A stretch of DNA of 64,000 bases from Rotaria socialis (GCA_905331475.1 CAJNYU010000001.1:62001-126000); one strand, 5' to 3'; positions 35,138 to 47,066 are shown, numbered from the stretch's first letter. Translations and numbers: made by a program. Notes: generated by a model not told the origin, from the letters alone.

Positions 35138-37511
35138 TTATAGATTCACTGCAGTAGTAGGACCGGCAGTTTTGTAGTTAAGCATGATCACGGAATCAGC
35201 AAACACAGAATCAACAAAATCACACATGACAACATTGACACCATTCACAAGTGATGGATCTCGATGGCGACATGTAATCCATGGAATCAGGCGTCGATTT
35301 GTTTCTTGACTCGTCGAATGAAGTGAACTGAAAGGGTGGTTTGTAATAGATTTATCATCAGGTGTTATTTGACCTTGAATAACATTGATGCAGTCGGTTG
35401 AACGAGGAGACGCAACATTTTCATCAAGAAATTGAAATAGATTGTCGATTTGAGGTGTATTTGGCCATGGAGATTGACAAATCTGAAATACAAAAATATC
35501 CACTATCATTCCTAGCACCATAAAGATCGAATAAATATGAACCTTGAAAAAGTGACCAACACGATCCATGTATGCGGTACATTTATCAGCATTTTCTTCG
35601 TATAATAAAATGACTTGTTGTTGATTAGTCCACAAATAGTTTAACGTACATTCACTGATTGTTCTTGCTGTCGTACATAGTTTCTTTCCGAAAATCTCAT
35701 GAATCAATTGAAGTAATTGATCATGCCCGAATTGATCATTGAATTCATAGAAATGATTGAAGTCAAGCAAGACGATTTCTTTCGAATGCTCATCAAGAAA
35801 TCGATTAATCTCTTGCAGACACTCTCCCACGAGACCACCAAGTAGACCATGAGTAAATTTAAACTGAGGCGTTTGATTAGATGCCTCGCTTACAACATTA
35901 CAGACACGCAAATCAAAATAACGAATTCCAGTCTGCAACTGTTCTATGATTAGAATAGCAAGAATTCAAATTCGTGAGAAATCAACTCTGAAATCTAGAG
36001 CATACCAGTGAATGTTTCTTTTTGTGTGACACTCCAACGTTTGATGAAAAATCCAATCACTGGAAGAAAACGTTTCAATCCTTGAGACAAGTCAGGTCCA
36101 CCGCTACGTGTCAGATTGTAAGCAAATGAATTGTGAGAACCTAGAAGAACAAGGTATAATTTTTGTTACAAGAGTCGCAAAGTTGGCCTGTCATTTGAGT
36201 GCGTGCATTTAACGCGTGGGCCGAAAGTTTTGGGACAAAATGTTTCTTCATTTTTCGACCGATTAAGTATGTCAACAGAAATTTTAGAATAGTTGGTTAA
36301 AATCAGAATTTTGTGCTCTTTCAGAATCTATGCTCAGAATTTTTGTAGAATTCATAGTTTCGTAGTTATGATCGAATCTTTGGAAGGCCTAAAAGTAAAG
36401 TTTGGACAAGTTTCAGTGCGCAAAAAACCATCCAAAATACGCGTAAAATTTATTTGAAATACATCTAAATAAGGAGCAAACATTTCTCTACGAAACGATA
36501 GGCTGATCATTAATTTCTAATCAGGCTTATTTGAGTAATGAGAGTTTCAGTAAGAGACACAAAGACGTTTTCGAAACTCCTTGGTTTCCAGACTGTCCAA
36601 AAGAGGTTGATTATTTCTGAAGGGATGCTGCGAGACTCTTGGTTCTTAGCTCACTTTGTAGAGAACAGACTCGCCTTTGACGTTGTGCAAAAAAAACGGT
36701 AATAGAAGATATTCAATAAGGGGTATTATTGTCGAGAAGGACGTATATTGTCAAGGTCCTCATCCAAAAAGTTTCAAAACGTGATGCAATCAACCAAAAG
36801 GAACTTAGGCTAAGCTAAACTGGACGTCTTCAGGACGAAAATAAGAAAGTGCCGATGAACGTTACTGAACAATAGCAGGATATCAACTCCAAAAGACGTA
36901 CGATCACATTTTTCTTCTCTGGATCTGTTAGCATAACTGCTTTCATCCAAACTTTATTTTTAAGCCTTCCAAAGATTCGCTCATAACTACGAAGCTATGA
37001 GTTCTACAAAAATTCTGAGCATAGATTCTGAAAGAGTACAAAATTCTGATTTTAACCAACTATTCTAAAATGTCTGTTGACATACTTAATCGGTCGAAAA
37101 ATGAAGAAACATTTTGTCCCGAAACTTTCGGCTCACCCGTTAGAATGTAGGAAATATTTTCCTTCGAAAGTAATTAACAAACAATTCTCTAATGCATTCA
37201 ACTGTTATGAATTCAAAACAAATATGGAGTTACAAAAATCTACCAGTGCTCTTTTTATATCATAACGACATTTTCTTCGTTTACTATACTGAAATAGTAG
37301 AAGGAACGAATAATACTCAATATTCAATACTAAGATCTAATTCAACTAGCAGTAATTGTATGGAGAGTTTAAATCTCAGTTTCATACCAGGAATCGCAAG
37401 TTTTGATACTGATTCATTATGAAGACTTGTTGGTAAATTTGTCATCCACTCAATATGTTTGCCATGTGGTATAGTCGAAACTATATTAGATCGACAGCAG
37501 GTTACTGCCAT
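35138..37511 (-). CDS. PI-PLC X-domain protein (PLCXD-like)
   Basis: Phosphatidylinositol-specific phospholipase C X-domain protein of the PLCXD1-3 type, 334 residues. Exons: 37511-37388, 36140-36006, 35943-35543, 35482-35138; reading phases agree. The N-terminus reads EWMTNLPTSL...LAIPG and splices to SHNSFAYNL, the first catalytic histidine; the second lies in FTHGLLGG. Further family landmarks: RYFDLRV, EIVLLDFNHFY, SPWPNT, and VVMCDFVDS near the C-terminus. The residue after the first catalytic His is Asn, where related enzymes often have Asp. The first intron (36141-37387) is enlarged by a 0.93 kb TIR transposon. The intron 35483-35542 is 60 bases, in frame and stop-free. A start at 37511 fits; TTTCAG just upstream at about 37556 suggests a spliced 5' UTR. 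Confidence 0.85.
36211..37140. mobile_element. TIR transposon (~930 bases, ~200-base inverted repeats)
   Basis: The left end (36211-36418, GGGCCGAAAGTTTTGGGACA...) is about 95% the reverse complement of the right end (36945-37140, ...GTCCCGAAACTTTCGGCTCA). It is flanked by TA on both sides (TTTA at 36207 and GTTAGA at 37139), compatible with a Tc1/mariner-type TA target duplication. The 520-base interior has a decayed open stretch but no intact frame, so the copy is non-autonomous. It sits inside intron 1 of the PLCXD gene. Confidence 0.8.
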
Positions 37512-40500
37512 TGCATAAGTTTTGGTCGAAGACCGAAATAAATTGCAGAATACTGAAATAAATTTAAATAAACAAAAAACAATACTGTCAATCAATTTCT
37601 TTTACTTTTAATCTAAGCTGCTAAGAGTACTGAAAAATATATCGACAGAGAACATATCTTTATCAGCATGCTGCTATTCGAATAAAGCAAATACTTGTAA
37701 TAGGCAATCGAATGCATTATATGTGTACTTCAATACAATGCTGTGCTCTTCATCTGTGCGCTATAGTTCGATGTGAATTCGAGCAATAAAATAATCGAGC
37801 ACGAGGTAAACCATTGACTGCTACGTATCGATACAATATTCAAGAAATTACTAGTGCATGTGCATATAAGCCATTTTATGTAAATTGTGACTGGATTTGC
37901 TAAAACAAGTTCGTCAAATTCTGCTCAATTTCTGATGTTCTTATGTACTGAAGATTTTCAACAAGTATTGTGTGGAGTGTGGGTGTTAATATAGATATAG
38001 ATTGTTCAAACCCACACCTATAGCCTCAAGAGGAAAATTTTTGAAAGGGTTTTAAAAATTAGTTGTTGGGCTTTGAAAATCGCGCTTCTAAAAACTTTGA
38101 CGGACAATGCTCTAGGTCAAAAACAATTTTTATAGAGATTTTCTGATTCAGTTTTTCACGCTGAACAAGAATATTTCCTTTTCGAGTATCTAAGTAGATT
38201 CAGAAGTCCAGAAATTCAATTTTACGAAAACCGTGCAAAGAAAACAATTTTTTTCGATTTTTCGAACTGAATAAAGCATCGAAATAACTTAAACAACATA
38301 TATTTGTGATTGCCGCCAAATTCTGTATCAGATGAAGTATAAAAGAAGAAAATTAAAAATTTTACTCGAAGTTCGCCTTGCGCGAACTTTATTTCGGTTA
38401 ATTCTAACCGGAGTGTATATGCTAGCCTATACTTATTTAGTACCAAAATGATCAACTCACTGAGCTCTACAAACCGTGAAAGTTTCAGTCAATTTGGAGA
38501 AAGTTTATGTAGACGTGGTACGTTTCCCATGGATTCACCCAATAATAATAATCGTGTGAAGGCTGCGCCCGTAACAAGTCTTACAACAAGTATATACAGG
38601 TATCGTTCTTGCCGTGTTTGCTCAGCAATCTTGATTAAATCTTTGTGCTTTTGTTGGTTGTGTCTTGAAATTACTATCGTGACTTTGATAAGGGACACGT
38701 GAGTAAGGTGTATATTTACTCAGCCACACACTATGCATGTGTGCCTGATATATGTGATATAAATAAAAAATCCATTCTTTTTATGCAGTATGAGGATTTT
38801 TGTGTTGAAATATCATATACCTCGAGTGCATTATCTGTGTATAAGTATCAGTTCATCCAATTTTAGCTATGATTCTAAGGTGAAACTGTAGGCTTTTCTT
38901 TTGAATTTGTTTTTTGAGACAATCAATGAGCTTGGTTTTAACTGTATCTATTCGCGTGTCAACAAAAATCCACCACTAATTCTTCTTCTTCAAATGAACA
39001 GGAAGCCAACGTACAAAATCTGCGCAAGTAGCATCTTTCTTGAAATGTACAAATATATCAAACTTTCAAGTTTCATAGCCCAATGATGATCTGTCTTGAT
39101 GTTTTTTTACATTGACTCTGATCGAAAAATCTCGATCACCAATTGCTAAACCGATTACCGCCAAACTGTTTCAATTATTCGAAAGCTTTTTAGCAAGGTA
39201 CATCAGTGCTGGTAGAGATGGTTGATGTACTTGCATTTCAATCTGCTCACGTTTCGAAGGCCATATCCGCAAATAACTTGATGTAAATTAACGGATAAAT
39301 CAAAGACGGTTTTGTGTGTAGTCTCTTCACGATTGCTAACAGGCGTGCAAATATATTGTGGTTTTCATCTTATGGTCATTGTCATGTTATTTTCACTAAC
39401 CGTGATGAAACTCATACTGGCATTGATATTTTCGGCTGTTATTCAACTGAGAGCGAGCAGAGCATCGCATCAGCATGTACTGAGTCTTTTTCTCGTGTCA
39501 TCAAGTATACGTTCGTCAAAACGAAACCAAATACATCCGTCAAAGACACAATAATAAAAAAGTGATTTGTATGAAGTTTTCCGTGAAATATACTGTGTGA
39601 CTCTCTATGCGTTATCGCTTAATGACGATTTAACTTGGTCATGCATGTGATATTGTCATCTTGGAAAATTTATTTAAAGTGTCAGTAGCAAATTATAAAA
39701 AAAGACCAACGACGAACTACATAGTCGACCTGATCGTTTAAAATTTTTACCCACAAATTCAGTTATGATTCATTGCATGACGCTCATGTTTTTTCGAAAC
39801 GAATAAAACTAACACATAATATGGTCACGAAAATGTCGTACTGGTCGAGTTGAGATAACGATGATAACAGGCACACAAGCGAAGAATTATTCAAGTTTTA
39901 TTTTGTAGTTTTATATAGCAAAAAGTGAGTGTGAGCTTTTGTGAAAGTGGCCTATTAATATTACGAAAGATAGAATATTTTGGGAAATAAGAGCAAGTAA
40001 GACGATTTTGTTTTTGAAATGATACGCAACGATTGCTAGCAAGCGTTTCAAAGGGTTCCACGACATTTCCGCGCGCGCCACTACGGCGCAATACAGATTC
40101 ATGCATAATATTTGCTCGCAAAGTCCTCATTCTAACTCTCACGCTCACCCTCACTCGTCCTCTCACTTTTGTTTTCGTTTTCCCCCTTATTTTCGAGCTC
40201 ATTCTCAACTTTTGCTCCCACGATCACTGTTGCGCGGAAGTGTCGCACGCGGTAATGTCGTGTCACGGTTTCAAAGGCGTTTGCAATACTCTAGAAGCAA
40301 TTTTGAAAAAGAACGGTGTTACTTTGAGAGAATTTTTAGTTAAAATTACTGTAATAGAACTCTGTTTCGAGTAAGCAACAGAGACGGCGAATTGATATTT
40401 CAAGCTTTTACGTTTCGTTACACTGATTGATGATTCAGCGAACAGTTTTGTATATGGACATTTGATTCATCGTCGCATGACTTCAGTGCATTGGCAATGC

Positions 40501-41090
40501 TGTACTATTGTGACTCTAACGGTAGCTTCATGTTGGTTAGGAAACGTTGGAATATCATTGATATAAACAAGACAAGTACGTGGTTAGGTTTTCAGAGCAT
40601 TTATTCATATACAGAAGATTTTAGCCTATAAGCGTGCGAAAATTCATCAAAGATGTAGGAATTTGAATATCCCATTGAGCATGTTAAACCTTTCTAAATT
40701 AAATCTTCTATCTGCGTCTTTGGACATAGTTTTAGCTGTTATTTTTGTAAGTCAATTGTGAGTGTTGGAGCATTCCTCACGTAAGCACAAATCCATGGTA
40801 AACTCACGTGCTATTCTATATTTACTGATCGAAATGAAAATTCGTATAATATTTAAAACATAATTTCATTTGATTATATGAATTATGTCGTCACAATCAT
40901 ATTCATATCGGCACTTCAGAATCAAAAACTACGATTAAACCATAGATTTTTATAGGGGCTGAATATATAAGTTTTATCACGCTGAGAAATCTCCTCGTGT
41001 AATCTAAACTTTGTTTATGCAAGCCTTTAATGTTAAAAGCTTTAAAATATCTCAACAGAAATTATATACAATTCGATTGGTTCCTAGATA
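37512..41090. other. 3.6 kb gene-poor region
   Basis: No exon with recognisable domain. The frames at 38448, 39312 and 40033 overlap each other on both strands without conserved signatures. Contains TGTGGGTGTTAA near 37980 with an inverted partner AACCCACACC 30 bases on, and an imperfect inverted repeat at 40020-40300 (CGCAACGATTGCTAGCAAGC against GGTTTCAAAGGCGTTTGCAA) around a CTCACGCTCACC simple-sequence tract. Confidence 0.5.
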
Positions 41091-42212
41091 ATGTTGAACA
41101 GTCTTCAGTATGAGTATGTAAATGAAGAATCTATCGACAATGAATTCATATGCACCATTTGTCAAAAGCCACTTGATGATCCACGATGTACACCATGTGA
41201 TCATATATTTTGCGGAAATTGCATTACCGAATGGATTCAAAGAAAAATCCATACGTGTCCTACATGTCGACAACCTCTGCGTCACCAAGAGCTGACACAA
41301 GCTAATCGAATTGTGAGAAGTATTGTTGGCAAATTTCGTGTAAAATGCATGGCATGTGTGAAAATAGACTTAGAACGAAGTGATTTTGAACGGCACATGA
41401 GTACTGCATGTCCCATCGTCTGTTTGGAAACGGACATTACGTGTCCATGGACAGGAATGCGTGAAGCGTTTAACAACCATGTGACTAATTGTAGTTATCA
41501 AAATTTGCGAAAAATCTTCGCTTCACTATTAGCTGAACGTCAACAACTCAAAGAAAAAGCATCGAAAGAAAAAGTTGATATAGAAAAATTCAAAGACGAA
41601 ATTCAGCAACTGAAAAACGAATTGAAACAGAACCAGATTCGTAATCAGAACAGCAATCGAAATCTCGAAGAACTGGAAAAGCGGCAAAAATGCCAAATCG
41701 ACGAACATCGAAATAAATTACTAAAGTTTGAAGAACAAACAAGGAAATTAGAAAGTCAATTTGATAGATATAAGAAGGAAGGTGAGACTCTCAAAGAACA
41801 GCAGAGAGCTGCAGTGGGAAGTTCTCAAAAATATGCAATGCAACTAAACAATCAGTTGACACAACAATGCATTGAAAATAACAAATATCAAAGAGAAGTA
41901 GAACATCTTAAAAAACAAATGAGAGCTCAATCCACTCAAAACGCGTATGAAATCTGGCAACTGAAAAACAATGCAATCCATTATAATGCTGATAGTATTG
42001 AGTATCAAGATATAATACTGCAACTCAAGCAACAGGTTGAACAACAAAGAATTCGTCTCGACGAACTTCGCGGCGAAAATCATGCTAACTATGAACACAA
42101 TGCACAACTGGTGAATCAAACGGATTTTACACGAGGTAAATTTCGAAAAAGCAAGTTAGAGAATAGAAGACAATTTCCTCCGTTGGCTAAATTTTATGTC
42201 TCTGATGTTTGA
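41091..42212 (+). CDS. RING-finger / TRAF-type zinc-finger protein, putative E3 ligase
   Basis: Intronless gene for 373 residues. C3HC4 RING at residues 21-59: C21-x2-C24, C36-x-H38, C41-x2-C44, C56-x2-C59 (CPTC). A TRAF-type zinc-finger segment follows (VKCMACVKIDL, FERHMSTACP, ITCPWTGMREAFNNHVTNC). From about residue 145 to 340 it is a long coiled coil rich in Lys, Glu and Gln. No MATH/TRAF-C domain follows, so this is a RING-zf-TRAF-coiled-coil protein resembling RNF41/NRDP1 or truncated TRAFs, and likely a ubiquitin ligase that oligomerises through the coil. Substrate cannot be told. Minus-strand open frames here are shadows of the coiled-coil codons. Confidence 0.85.
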   Translation: MLNSLQYEYVNEESIDNEFICTICQKPLDDPRCTPCDHIFCGNCITEWIQRKIHTCPTCRQPLRHQELTQANRIVRSIVGKFRVKCMACVKIDLERSDFERHMSTACPIVCLETDITCPWTGMREAFNNHVTNCSYQNLRKIFASLLAERQQLKEKASKEKVDIEKFKDEIQQLKNELKQNQIRNQNSNRNLEELEKRQKCQIDEHRNKLLKFEEQTRKLESQFDRYKKEGETLKEQQRAAVGSSQKYAMQLNNQLTQQCIENNKYQREVEHLKKQMRAQSTQNAYEIWQLKNNAIHYNADSIEYQDIILQLKQQVEQQRIRLDELRGENHANYEHNAQLVNQTDFTRGKFRKSKLENRRQFPPLAKFYVSDV

Positions 42213-44476
42213 ATGTGGAATAGGGGCACAGTAAGAACTGGTAAACAAAAGAATGTTCAAGCTCTTAAGCCCATCATTTTGCTCTGAAGATATCAAATAG
42301 ACTATAGGAGACTATTTTTGATGAATTTCATGGAAATTACTGCTGATTGGAAGTTTTAACCGTGACAGAGGATTCTTCTGTTTTCTTGAGAATACCCGAG
42401 CCGGGTTAAAGCTTTTATCTACTCAATTTTACATAGCCACATCTTATTATTGGTTCATAGCCACTTGGGCAATAAATTATAATTTTATCTACTTTTAGAA
42501 CAAGTATCGTCTGAACGGTATCGCTTGTCTCATTCTGATGATTCGTTTAAATCAAATCGAAGAAATCTGGGATGTAACAAGAGAAAACGTGGGCAGTAAC
42601 AAACTTTCAAATATAGTTGAAGCACTTAAACATTTAATCTAATTTTGTATACCACTAGTATTTTCTCTGGCTATTACTAAGTTTCAAAGTGCAAAACATT
42701 TTATTTTCTCTTGCTCATGATTGTTTATTCATCTAATTATATCACACTACTGTCACTTCATTAGAGAACATTAACTTCTTCTATGGTTCTAATTCGAGAA
42801 TAAATCCCACCATTTCACATAGTCAACTGATATTCCCTCAGATCGATTATAATAATAGTTATAAATTTGTTTTAACTGAAAATTTCATAGTAAGTATTAT
42901 TTAATGTGACAAGTTATGTATGAGTGTTGCACATAACAAATAAGGACAATCGGTGAGTAAAGCTTGAGAAGTAATCTCGTGTATCTGAAAAATCTTGAAG
43001 ATATTATTTCAGTTGAAAAATGAAGATACTTGCATTTCTAATAGTGTTTTTTACTAATCTCATGTATGTATGTTGAAGTCAATACGTCTATCTATTCGAA
43101 AAAAAATAATTTTATAAGATAAATAAAAAACAATATTATATTTATTCATTTGAATATCATTCGCATCAATAAAAATAATTGAACAACTTTTAAGAATTGT
43201 TTCCCGTGAACTTTTGATAGCGATTAAATTTTATAAAGACGAATATTACACTATCAAGATAATTGATACTTCAAGATTTGCTTATCAAATTTAATTCTTT
43301 AAGTCACTAACGCAATAAATAAATAAATAGTCTTTTTACCGAAAGAAATCAGGATCAATGATAACATTATCAGTCTCATCAACTGAAAGAATTTTTATCA
43401 TATATTCGATTGTTTTGCAATATTTATTTGTATGAACTACCAATATCTCTAGTCTCAAATCATCTTAATTGAACACTAGTACGCTTTTGTATTCATGCAC
43501 CTAGCTTATTTAAACAAATTGATAGTGTTGACACAAGAATTTAAGCTAAGTGATTATCTACTTTTCTTTTAGCTGTTGATGAAAAAACGAAGAAAATCTA
43601 CTATACAGTTACTATATGAATAAAACGAGTAATTTTCCTAGTTTTTTATTCATTACTTAATAGGCGTATATCATTACCATTTTTCATCTTTACGAGTTTT
43701 CTACTGATTCGATAGAGGAAAATCAGTTTATCAAATAGTATCATTTCTATTTCTATCCTTGTTTACTGTGAATATTTTTAATTAGTAATATTGCAATCGC
43801 TACACATTTCATATCGCCAATTGCATATAGAACCATAATCCACACACAAATCGTGTTCTTCTCGACTATTTTCCTACTACACAGTGTTAGAACATCATTT
43901 TACTCGAAAATCAATCAAAAGTAGTTTTTTGGTCATTTATTGAACAGCTAATATTATGTATTAGCCACAACACTGCTGGTTCGCCTGTTCGAAAAGCTTA
44001 AATTTCTTATACTTAGCTTTCTGTTAAATATGATGTTTACATAGCTAATAAGTGATGTTTTGTATGCATGCGTGACTTAAGTTTACCGTGTCAGCTAATA
44101 TTTGCGCACATGGTCGTATTATTTCAGTAGTATAATTATTCTTGTGTTATCATTTAATACGCATAATGCAACTATTGTCGAATATGAATCCTCTTAAGCA
44201 GATGTTTTCAACGGCTTTGTTTCTTAAATTCAACACTCCGTCTTCGATATTGTAGAATATAATTAAATTGACAGTATTATAGTTGCATGCTCGTATTTCA
44301 TTAGCCCAATAATAATCTTTCAGATCTCTTTGGCTCTTTTTTTTATTGTATTGAGTCGAATGCGAAAATCTTGTGGTTTACGATAAGAATCAACTAGATG
44401 AACAATTCAAAATACTTTGTTTATTTATTTTATTAAAGACGAAAGAAATAATTTGTAAAAAGAAAGAACGATTTTT
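42213..44476. other. 2.3 kb intergenic region
   Basis: Mostly AT-rich. At 43020 a short frame MKILAFLIVFFTNL ends at a GTATGT donor and follows TTTCAG; it looks like a lone signal-peptide exon, but I could not find a credible continuation downstream. Nothing else recognised. Confidence 0.4.
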
Positions 44477-44860
44477 TTATTTTGAATCAATTGGAGTACC
44501 CATTTGTTGCAATTCTTCAGATCGAGAATTACTGTCTGCAGTATAAGGAACAATTTCTTCTACTTCATATGTTCCATCATCTAATTGAAGAACAAATTCT
44601 AATTGAACAGGTGTTTGTGGTCGAGCTTCTTTGGTTGTAATACCATATTCAAGTAATTGTTTACCATCAATATCAAATAGTTGTCCTTTGCATGTTAAAC
44701 GTATTATTTCAGGATTTATTTTAAGTATATTTGCAATAATTTGTTTTAAATCTCCCGCTGTTGTAGTTTCAGAAACATCAGTAAATATTGTCTGTTTACC
44801 GCGACGTATTTGTAAGTAACAATCGGAATTCGTATTAGCCGATGAGAATGTTGGTTGCAT
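44477..44860 (-). CDS. ELOB: Elongin B
   Basis: Ubiquitin-like adaptor of 127 residues that pairs with Elongin C in Cullin2/5 ubiquitin ligases (VHL-box and SOCS-box receptors) and in the Elongin elongation factor. The ubiquitin-like core is clear: LQIRRGKQTIFTDVSETTT, then LKQIIANILKINPEIIRL, and LLEYGITTKEARPQTP, which matches the family's GFTSQTARPQAP segment. The C-terminal tail is acidic with Ser/Gln, as in homologues. The ATG follows directly after TTCTAG, so the first coding base lies right at a splice acceptor; the 5' UTR exon, or a trans-spliced leader, is elsewhere. It lies 193 bases downstream of IF1 on the same strand, with a gap in between. Confidence 0.9.
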   Translation of the reverse strand: MQPTFSSANTNSDCYLQIRRGKQTIFTDVSETTTAGDLKQIIANILKINPEIIRLTCKGQLFDIDGKQLLEYGITTKEARPQTPVQLEFVLQLDDGTYEVEEIVPYTADSNSRSEELQQMGTPIDSK

Positions 44861-44994
44861 CTAGAATCTAATAACAAGTGTTTCATAGATGAAAACATGA
44901 TAAGAATCGCAAAAAAGGTTTGAATGTTTATTCTAAACTTAGAAAAATCAACAAGAAAGGGACATGATTGCACTTAGAAGGATCACAGCGGGGC

Positions 44995-44995
44995 N
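44995..44995. other. Assembly gap (single N)
   Basis: Single N between Elongin B and IF1. The roughly 55 bases to its right (44996-45050) recur inverted at 45638-45693. Confidence 0.95.
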
Positions 44996-45050
44996 GAAGT
45001 AACAGATTACTATATGTTTGTAAGTCTTTATTTTATTAGTTTAAAGATCA
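44996..45050 (+). repeat. Inverted duplicate, arm 1 (partner 45638-45693)
   Basis: GAAGTAACAGATTACTATAT and the following bases through TTAGTTTAAAG are the reverse complement of 45638-45693. The two arms enclose the whole IF1 gene. Confidence 0.9.
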
Positions 45051-45053
45051 AAT

Positions 45054-45548
45054 TCAATTTTTTTGATTTTTGAGTTGTGCAATCTCTTGTTCAATTTTTT
45101 GTTTTTCAGCTTCAAGAGCAGCGAGACGTTGTTGTGGTGTACCTTGTGTTGTTGATTGACGACCACCTGCAGGATGTTCCGATTGATACTTGCTAATTTG
45201 TTCAGCATCCTGCACACAAATATATTATGTATACTAGTTTATATTTTAAATTATCTCTTACATGACGACGAGCCCAACGTGCTTCTTCGGCATGTTCTCT
45301 CTTGCTGAAAGCATCATTGCCTGAGCTAAGAAAAGAACATAGTCTAAAAAAGAAAAGAAATTTAAGGTTACATACGCTACGGAACCAGCTTCAGAATCAG
45401 TATTTGATGCAGCACTGAAATTAAAATTAAAATTAAAATTAAAAACAGAAGATCTGCTAAAATGTTCCTAGTACCGTGTAAGAGTTAATGCTGGTCGAAT
45501 AATTCGTTGAGCAAGAGCCCGATTTGATGCGCTAATTATACGTAACAT
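45054..45548 (-). CDS. Mitochondrial ATP synthase inhibitor IF1
   Basis: Inhibitor of F1-ATPase in the mitochondrial matrix, 110 residues, from four small exons: 45548-45475, 45414-45376, 45325-45262, 45209-45054; phases agree. Residues 1-25 (MLRIISASNRALAQRIIRPA) form a basic amphipathic presequence. The inhibitory segment GNDAFSKREHAEEARWARR matches the family core (GGAFGKREQAEEERYFR in mammals), and a coiled coil follows (LAALEAEKQKIEQEIAQLK), the dimerisation helix. An insertion of about 20 residues (HPAGGRQSTTQGTPQQ) separates core and coil. It heads a same-strand pair with Elongin B. Confidence 0.85.
45417..45448. repeat. (AAATTA)n microsatellite in IF1 intron 1
   Basis: Five tandem AAATTA-type units directly at the 3' end of the intron, supplying its pyrimidine tract on the minus strand. 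Confidence 0.85.
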
Positions 45549-45637
45549 GATATGAAGATGTGTAAATCTAGAATTTGATGTGAATAATAATCATAAATGT
45601 TCCAAAGATATTGAAAATAAAAAATAAAATTTAGTAT

Positions 45638-45693
45638 CACTTTAAACTAATAAAATAAAGACTTACAAACATATAGTAATCTGTTACTTCTCT
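45638..45693 (-). repeat. Inverted duplicate, arm 2 (partner 44996-45050)
   Basis: TTTAAACTAATAAAATAAAG through ATCTGTTACTTC repeats 44996-45050 in inverted orientation, upstream of IF1. Confidence 0.9.
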
Positions 45694-47066
45694 ATATGTA
45701 TGCTTGTTTCTAGGGGGATCCATGTATTATTTTTAACGTATAATAAAAGAAGTTTATGGAATCACTTGCAATAGTTGTTCTCATGCGACATCTATTTATT
45801 GGAACTCAATTGTATGTTAATAGTAATGAGTGAATATACATCAGAGTATATAGCAGGGAGAGAATGTACATTGAGAGACATTTAGAAATGATGAAATTTG
45901 AAACAGAAAAATAATTACTCATAATATAGAAAATAATCCAACAAATACCGTCAGTTTTGTATCAGATCTTTGATTATAAACATATATATGAAACACACTG
46001 TAAGAGTAGCGAATTTAAAATTTTATCTAAATTGTGATAGGCGTAGACAGCAGTGTCCAAGTTCCCAGGAGTCGGGAGATCGTTGGGAATTGGGAACTCA
46101 GAAATGAATGAACTGGAACAAGTGATGATAAACTAAAGCATAGCAACGTTATGAGGGAAGTCAGGGACCCAGGTGAATGAATCCAAGAACGGATCTTATC
46201 GAATCCTATAGGATCCGACTCCCCGACAGAATCCGAGAGGATTTCTGGAGACGGACCTACTAGTCGGCTCCGACGGAAAAAAATCATTTTCTTATTCACA
46301 ATCAAATAAGCATTTTGAGTCATCAGAGTGCAAGGGTGATTCGTTAGAGTTGGATTTCGTTAAAATCCAGCATCGCATCCTGAGGGTGTGGGTGTCTTCT
46401 ACTACCTTCCTTCATACATATACTTACACTGAATCCTGGATTCCTTGGATTCCCTGAGTTCCTTGATTTCCCTGAGATGCTTCACGTGATTTGGTTTCAC
46501 ATCGTTCGTTGTCGCTTATCTATTTTCAAGTTTCCAACTTCCGAAGAGTTCCCGACTTCTAGAAACTTGGTCACGTGTCATATTTTAACAAGACAACAGC
46601 AAGATCTCATATCTTATCGCATGTAACATGTGTAAAACGATTATTAGATTTGACAAAATGTTTTCTTCATACTTATTTATATATTTACATAAGAAAACGC
46701 GTATCTATTAAAGGAATCTTTAAATTTTTCTTGGTCACACACGAAAATAACATATTTACTGACGCAACGGTAAGGATTCGATTAGCGAGAGTTGTTAATA
46801 TTATAGAATGATGAAGTGTACACTTCCTTTCAAAGGATATACTTATTTAAATTGTGCAAACGAATGTTTTTATGAGAGAATCACTGAATGACACTCGAAT
46901 GTTTCGAATAAAAGTATTTAGAAAAATGTTAATGAAAACTAAACAGAATAATCTGTTTAACTAGACAATACCACATTCTGGAGACAAAATTTTTATTCTA
47001 GCATGCTGTTTAGAAAAGATATCCCGGTTTGTTCTATTTAGATCGCTAGTAATATTTCTAGAGAAA
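45694..47066. other. Intergenic, with GC-rich island
   Basis: At 46040-46280 a GC-rich island (GGATCCGACTCCCCGACAGA and relatives) stands out from AT-rich flanks, with a GGGTGTGGGTG string at 46385. Short TTCC/CCTTGG repeats follow (46435-46480). No exon recognised. Confidence 0.5.

Noticed and set aside
36419..36944. Possible transposase remnant in the interior of the TIR element
   Set aside because: A short stretch translates without stops, but no DDE signature or helix-turn-helix could be identified, so I call the copy non-coding.
38222..40374. Several overlapping 60-113-codon frames
   Set aside because: Found on both strands and in several phases of the same stretch, including simple-sequence CTCACGCTCACC; no conserved motif.
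46027..46323. 98-codon minus-strand frame over the GC island
   Set aside because: Length explained by high GC; sequence is Ser/Pro/Leu low-complexity without a domain.
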